Source: Melioribacteraceae bacterium
GTDB taxonomy: Bacteria > Bacteroidota > Ignavibacteria > Ignavibacteriales > Melioribacteraceae
NCBI GenBank assembly: GCA_022181065.1
Contig: BQMY01000127.1
Span: forward strand, 1-45,377
Direction: 5' to 3'
Length of the DNA: 45,377 nucleotides
Part shown: positions 43,029 to 45,377 of the stretch, one piece after another
Layout of the letters: every line of letters begins with the position of its first letter
Position numbering within the stretch: the first letter of the stretch is position 1
Program-made: the position numbers and the translations under genes
The notes under the pieces: generated by a model
The model's input: the letters and a program-made list of their open reading frames with translations, nothing else
Database searches by the model: none
What the model was told of the DNA's origin: nothing

Positions 43029-45314
43029 TTAACTCTCTTTTTTATTTTTATCGTCTTTTTGCGTTTCAGAATAGTAATAATAGTATTTATAATAGTAACC
43101 GTATCCTTCTTTATATTTGAAGGCGTTAAGTACCGCACCGAGGAATCTGTCAGACCCCATCAAGCCAATCCTCTGTATCATGTTTTTGATAACTTCGCGA
43201 GGGGTTTGATTTGCTTTAACAGTCAATAACATTCCATCGGTTATCTTGTAAAGAATTTCAGAGTCGGTCACAGCCAGCATTGGAGGTGAGTCAACGATGA
43301 TTACATCGAAAATCTCTTTCAATTCCTCAAGGAATCTTCTCATCTGACTTGAGCCCAGAAGCTCTGATGGGTTTGGAGGAATAGTACCTGCCGAAATAAC
43401 CGTCAATCCGTCTACCATTGTCGGTTTCTGGATATCTTCCAACGAACAGTCACCCACCAGATAATCACTAATACCCGGTTTCTTATCCATCTTGAAAATC
43501 GAGTGAATACGTGGCTTCCTCAGGTCACAATCTATAAGGACAGTCTTCTCACCCGCGATCGCAAAACTTGCCGCGAGGTTGGTCGAGATAAAGGATTTTC
43601 CTTCAGAGGGCATTGAACTGGTAACAAGTATTGTTTTTAACGGATTACCATCGAATCTTGAAAAATGAATTCTGGTTCTTAAAACCTTGATTGATTCCGA
43701 AATATTTGAAGTCGGACGTGTTGCGACAATATGCTCGTTTCGTTCAGCGCCGTACTGTTCACTATCATAAAACGGAATCCATGCGAGTACATTTGCCCCA
43801 AATCGTTCCAGTTCCTCAGGTAGTTTAATAGTTCTGTCAAGAAGATACTTGATTGTAATACCGATGAACGCTAGAAGAAATCCGGAAAATACACCGAGAA
43901 TGATTATTCTTGTTTTATCCGGTTTAACCGCGCCACGCTGGTCATAACCTGGATCAAGTATATAGTTGTTAGATACTCTTGATTTCTCGTTTATATTCGC
44001 TTCCTGATATTTTTCTTCAATAGTGATATATAGTTTTTCGTTAATCGACTTTTCACGCAGAAGTCTTATAAGTTCAAGATTGATCTCAGGTAGTGAATTC
44101 AATTTTCGTCGGAATTCCAGAATTCTATCAGCAAGAATATCATTGAAGCTCTCTAATTCACCTTTTTCAATTAACAAGTCGAATAACTTCACTCTGAAAC
44201 TGCCTTCCATCCCTTGCAAAGCATTTGCCGAATTAGTAAGGATAGAATCTTTTTTCTGGGATATCAGTTTATCAAGTATTTCAATTTTACCTTTATATTC
44301 CTGTTCAAAGAGAGGATCAACTTCACCATCTTTGCTGAAATAATCGTGTAGCTCTTTTTGAAGGATCAAATTGTTCTTTTCTTTCTGTAACCCTGTTAGA
44401 TCTGAACCGGTTAATTCTTTATTTAATGCTTCCAGATAGTTTTTCTCAATGTCGGATAAAGTCGATTTAATCTGTTCAATCTTGTTATTTACAGATCTTA
44501 TCTGGAGTTCCTGCATCTCTTTATTTTCGTTAAGATCCGAGATTTTATAAAACAGATTTTCGCTATAGTTCAGATTCGGAATTTCATTGTCAAGTTTATA
44601 CAGCTCAATATCATTTTCAATCTGACTTAGTTCATTTTCCTTGTCGATCTTTTCCAACTCAAGAAATCGCTTCACCTGAGCAATATCTGCTCTACCTCTC
44701 TCAAGTTCATACTTGATGTACTCTTTAGCATAAATATTTGATATCATGGAAAGTTCAGGGAATTTACGACCTTCAACACTGATATTGATAATATCCAGAT
44801 CTTCCTCTTGAGAAATGGAAGCCATTCCCTTAAGCTTCATCCTTATTTGATCTACATTTAAAAATTGGAGGTCACCAACGTTTTCAGGATCTCTCAGCAG
44901 GAGGTCAAACTGACTCTTATCGTCGAAATATTTAAGAGTATCAATGATTGAGGCTGCAACCCGTTTTCTAATCTCATAGCTCTGTAGAAGCTTAATTTTA
45001 TTAGCAACAAATTTCCCCCCGGTTCTGAGCAATGCGGATCCCGCGTCACGTCGGTCTTCAAGGATACTACTTGATGCTTCTGGCTCAATCTTCAGCAGTG
45101 TAGTTGATAAATATATTTTTTCAGCAGTATACACATAATAGATCGTAAGGGACATAACTGTCAGGAAAATCACAAGAGCAATTCCCTTATTCTCGTTAAA
45201 TATATTGTAATAGTCTCTGATCTTATCAGTTACACTGGTATTATCTGCAAGTTCTCTTTCAATTCTATTTTTTTCTGTAATTTCTCTGGTTTCCGCAATT
45301 ACATCATTGGTCAT
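43029..45314 (-). CDS. wzc: Wzc-type tyrosine autokinase / polysaccharide co-polymerase
   Basis: A 761-residue inner-membrane protein. A short cytoplasmic lead is followed by TM1 (about 44-64), a long periplasmic coiled-coil Wzz/GumC region (65-468, coiled coils about 205-300), TM2 (470-493) and a cytoplasmic BY-kinase: Walker A SSMPSEGKS (566-574), Walker A' VLIDCDLRKPR (592-602), Walker B VIIVDSPP (671-678). The tail from 734 to 748 holds ten tyrosines, the autophosphorylation cluster. It controls chain length and export. It is the first gene read in the window; upstream of ATG 45314 an in-frame TAA excludes an earlier start. No Wza partner is visible within the window. Confidence 0.93.
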   Translation of the reverse strand: MTNDVIAETREITEKNRIERELADNTSVTDKIRDYYNIFNENKGIALVIFLTVMSLTIYYVYTAEKIYLSTTLLKIEPEASSSILEDRRDAGSALLRTGGKFVANKIKLLQSYEIRKRVAASIIDTLKYFDDKSQFDLLLRDPENVGDLQFLNVDQIRMKLKGMASISQEEDLDIINISVEGRKFPELSMISNIYAKEYIKYELERGRADIAQVKRFLELEKIDKENELSQIENDIELYKLDNEIPNLNYSENLFYKISDLNENKEMQELQIRSVNNKIEQIKSTLSDIEKNYLEALNKELTGSDLTGLQKEKNNLILQKELHDYFSKDGEVDPLFEQEYKGKIEILDKLISQKKDSILTNSANALQGMEGSFRVKLFDLLIEKGELESFNDILADRILEFRRKLNSLPEINLELIRLLREKSINEKLYITIEEKYQEANINEKSRVSNNYILDPGYDQRGAVKPDKTRIIILGVFSGFLLAFIGITIKYLLDRTIKLPEELERFGANVLAWIPFYDSEQYGAERNEHIVATRPTSNISESIKVLRTRIHFSRFDGNPLKTILVTSSMPSEGKSFISTNLAASFAIAGEKTVLIDCDLRKPRIHSIFKMDKKPGISDYLVGDCSLEDIQKPTMVDGLTVISAGTIPPNPSELLGSSQMRRFLEELKEIFDVIIVDSPPMLAVTDSEILYKITDGMLLTVKANQTPREVIKNMIQRIGLMGSDRFLGAVLNAFKYKEGYGYYYKYYYYYSETQKDDKNKKES

Positions 45315-45377
45315 TGTTATTAATAGAGCAAATTAAACTGGTTAGAGATGAATACAGAAAAAAATAGAATTGAAAGA
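45255..45377. repeat. 25-bp perfect inverted repeat at the right edge
   Basis: Bases 45255-45279, inside wzc codons 12-20, are the exact reverse complement of 45353-45377, the last 25 bases of the window. The arms enclose 73 bases that hold the wzc start codon. An RNA hairpin over the start codon is possible, but an arm ending exactly at the sequence edge more likely reflects a fold-back assembly or amplification artefact. Confidence 0.85.

Noticed and set aside
1-45377. Many plus-strand open frames of 60-275 codons, such as 11898-12725
   Set aside because: All lie opposite well-recognised minus-strand genes, have no family features and many Cys/Phe/Ile-rich stretches typical of antisense frames.
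1-45377. CRISPR arrays, tRNA genes, insertion sequences, frameshifted genes
   Set aside because: No regularly spaced repeats, no tRNA-like cloverleaf with conserved loops, no transposase features, and every accepted gene has an uninterrupted frame of family-typical length.

Overview
The window reads as one very large capsular/exopolysaccharide (or O-antigen-type) biosynthesis locus. All 40 genes I accept lie on the minus strand and are packed tightly: most junctions are overlaps of 1-26 nt or gaps under 15 nt. There are no tRNA, rRNA, CRISPR or insertion-sequence genes. The DNA is AT-rich. Homologue types (a Wzi-type capsule protein, a phosphoglycosyl transferase with a methyltransferase-like N-terminus, a CapE-cupin-CapF-CapG set, a PtmE/LegB-like pair) and a TTG-N17-TAnnTTTG promoter point to the Bacteroidetes/Ignavibacteria/Chlorobi (FCB) group. 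Ignavibacteria is my best guess, but that is inference from remembered family resemblance.

Layout in transcription order (right to left). (1) 45314-38254: Wzc-type tyrosine-kinase co-polymerase, a sugar epimerase, a DegT aminotransferase, a glutamine-dependent amidotransferase and a formyltransferase-like enzyme. (2) 38254-33732: the most unusual part, a NodB/WbmS-like deacetylase, a CitE-like lyase, a mesaconyl-CoA-hydratase-type MaoC protein, a second CitE-like lyase, a second WbmS-like deacetylase and an LpxD-like left-handed-beta-helix acyltransferase. (3) 33717-23963: a polytopic GT-C-like protein, a sulfotransferase, the Wzx flippase, glycosyltransferases, a UDP-glucuronate 4-epimerase-like SDR and the Wzy polymerase. 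(4) 23962-21065: LegB-like dehydratase, SDR and CBS/nucleotidyltransferase (a GDP-amino-sugar module). (5) 20937-17215: a complete UDP-L-FucNAc set (CapE, cupin, CapF, CapG). (6) 17218-4763: two GT4 enzymes, CapA-like protein, Cys-less asparagine-synthetase-like ligase, two ATP-grasp ligases, a Zn-ADH/Gfo-Idh fusion, an alpha/alpha-toroid protein, a deacetylase and a DUF354 protein. (7) After a likely terminator and a new promoter, 4494-170: initiating sugar-phosphate transferase, Wzi-like outer-membrane protein, UDP-GlcNAc 2-epimerase and a YhcH-like protein, closed by a strong intrinsic terminator at 113-146.

Together this is a Wzx/Wzy-dependent pathway: an undecaprenyl-phosphate sugar transferase starts the repeat, about seven glycosyltransferases build it, Wzx flips it, Wzy polymerises it, Wzc controls length and export, and the Wzi-like protein acts at the surface. 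Sugar genes predict FucNAc, probably ManNAc, a galacturonate-type sugar and a GDP-linked 6-deoxy amino sugar. Sulfotransferase, formyl/acyltransferase, CoA-lyase and amide-ligase genes predict heavy non-sugar decoration. No Wza-type export porin is present; it may lie beyond the right edge. Two edge oddities deserve care: a perfect 25-bp inverted repeat ending at the last base, and a GC-rich foldable segment at the left edge.
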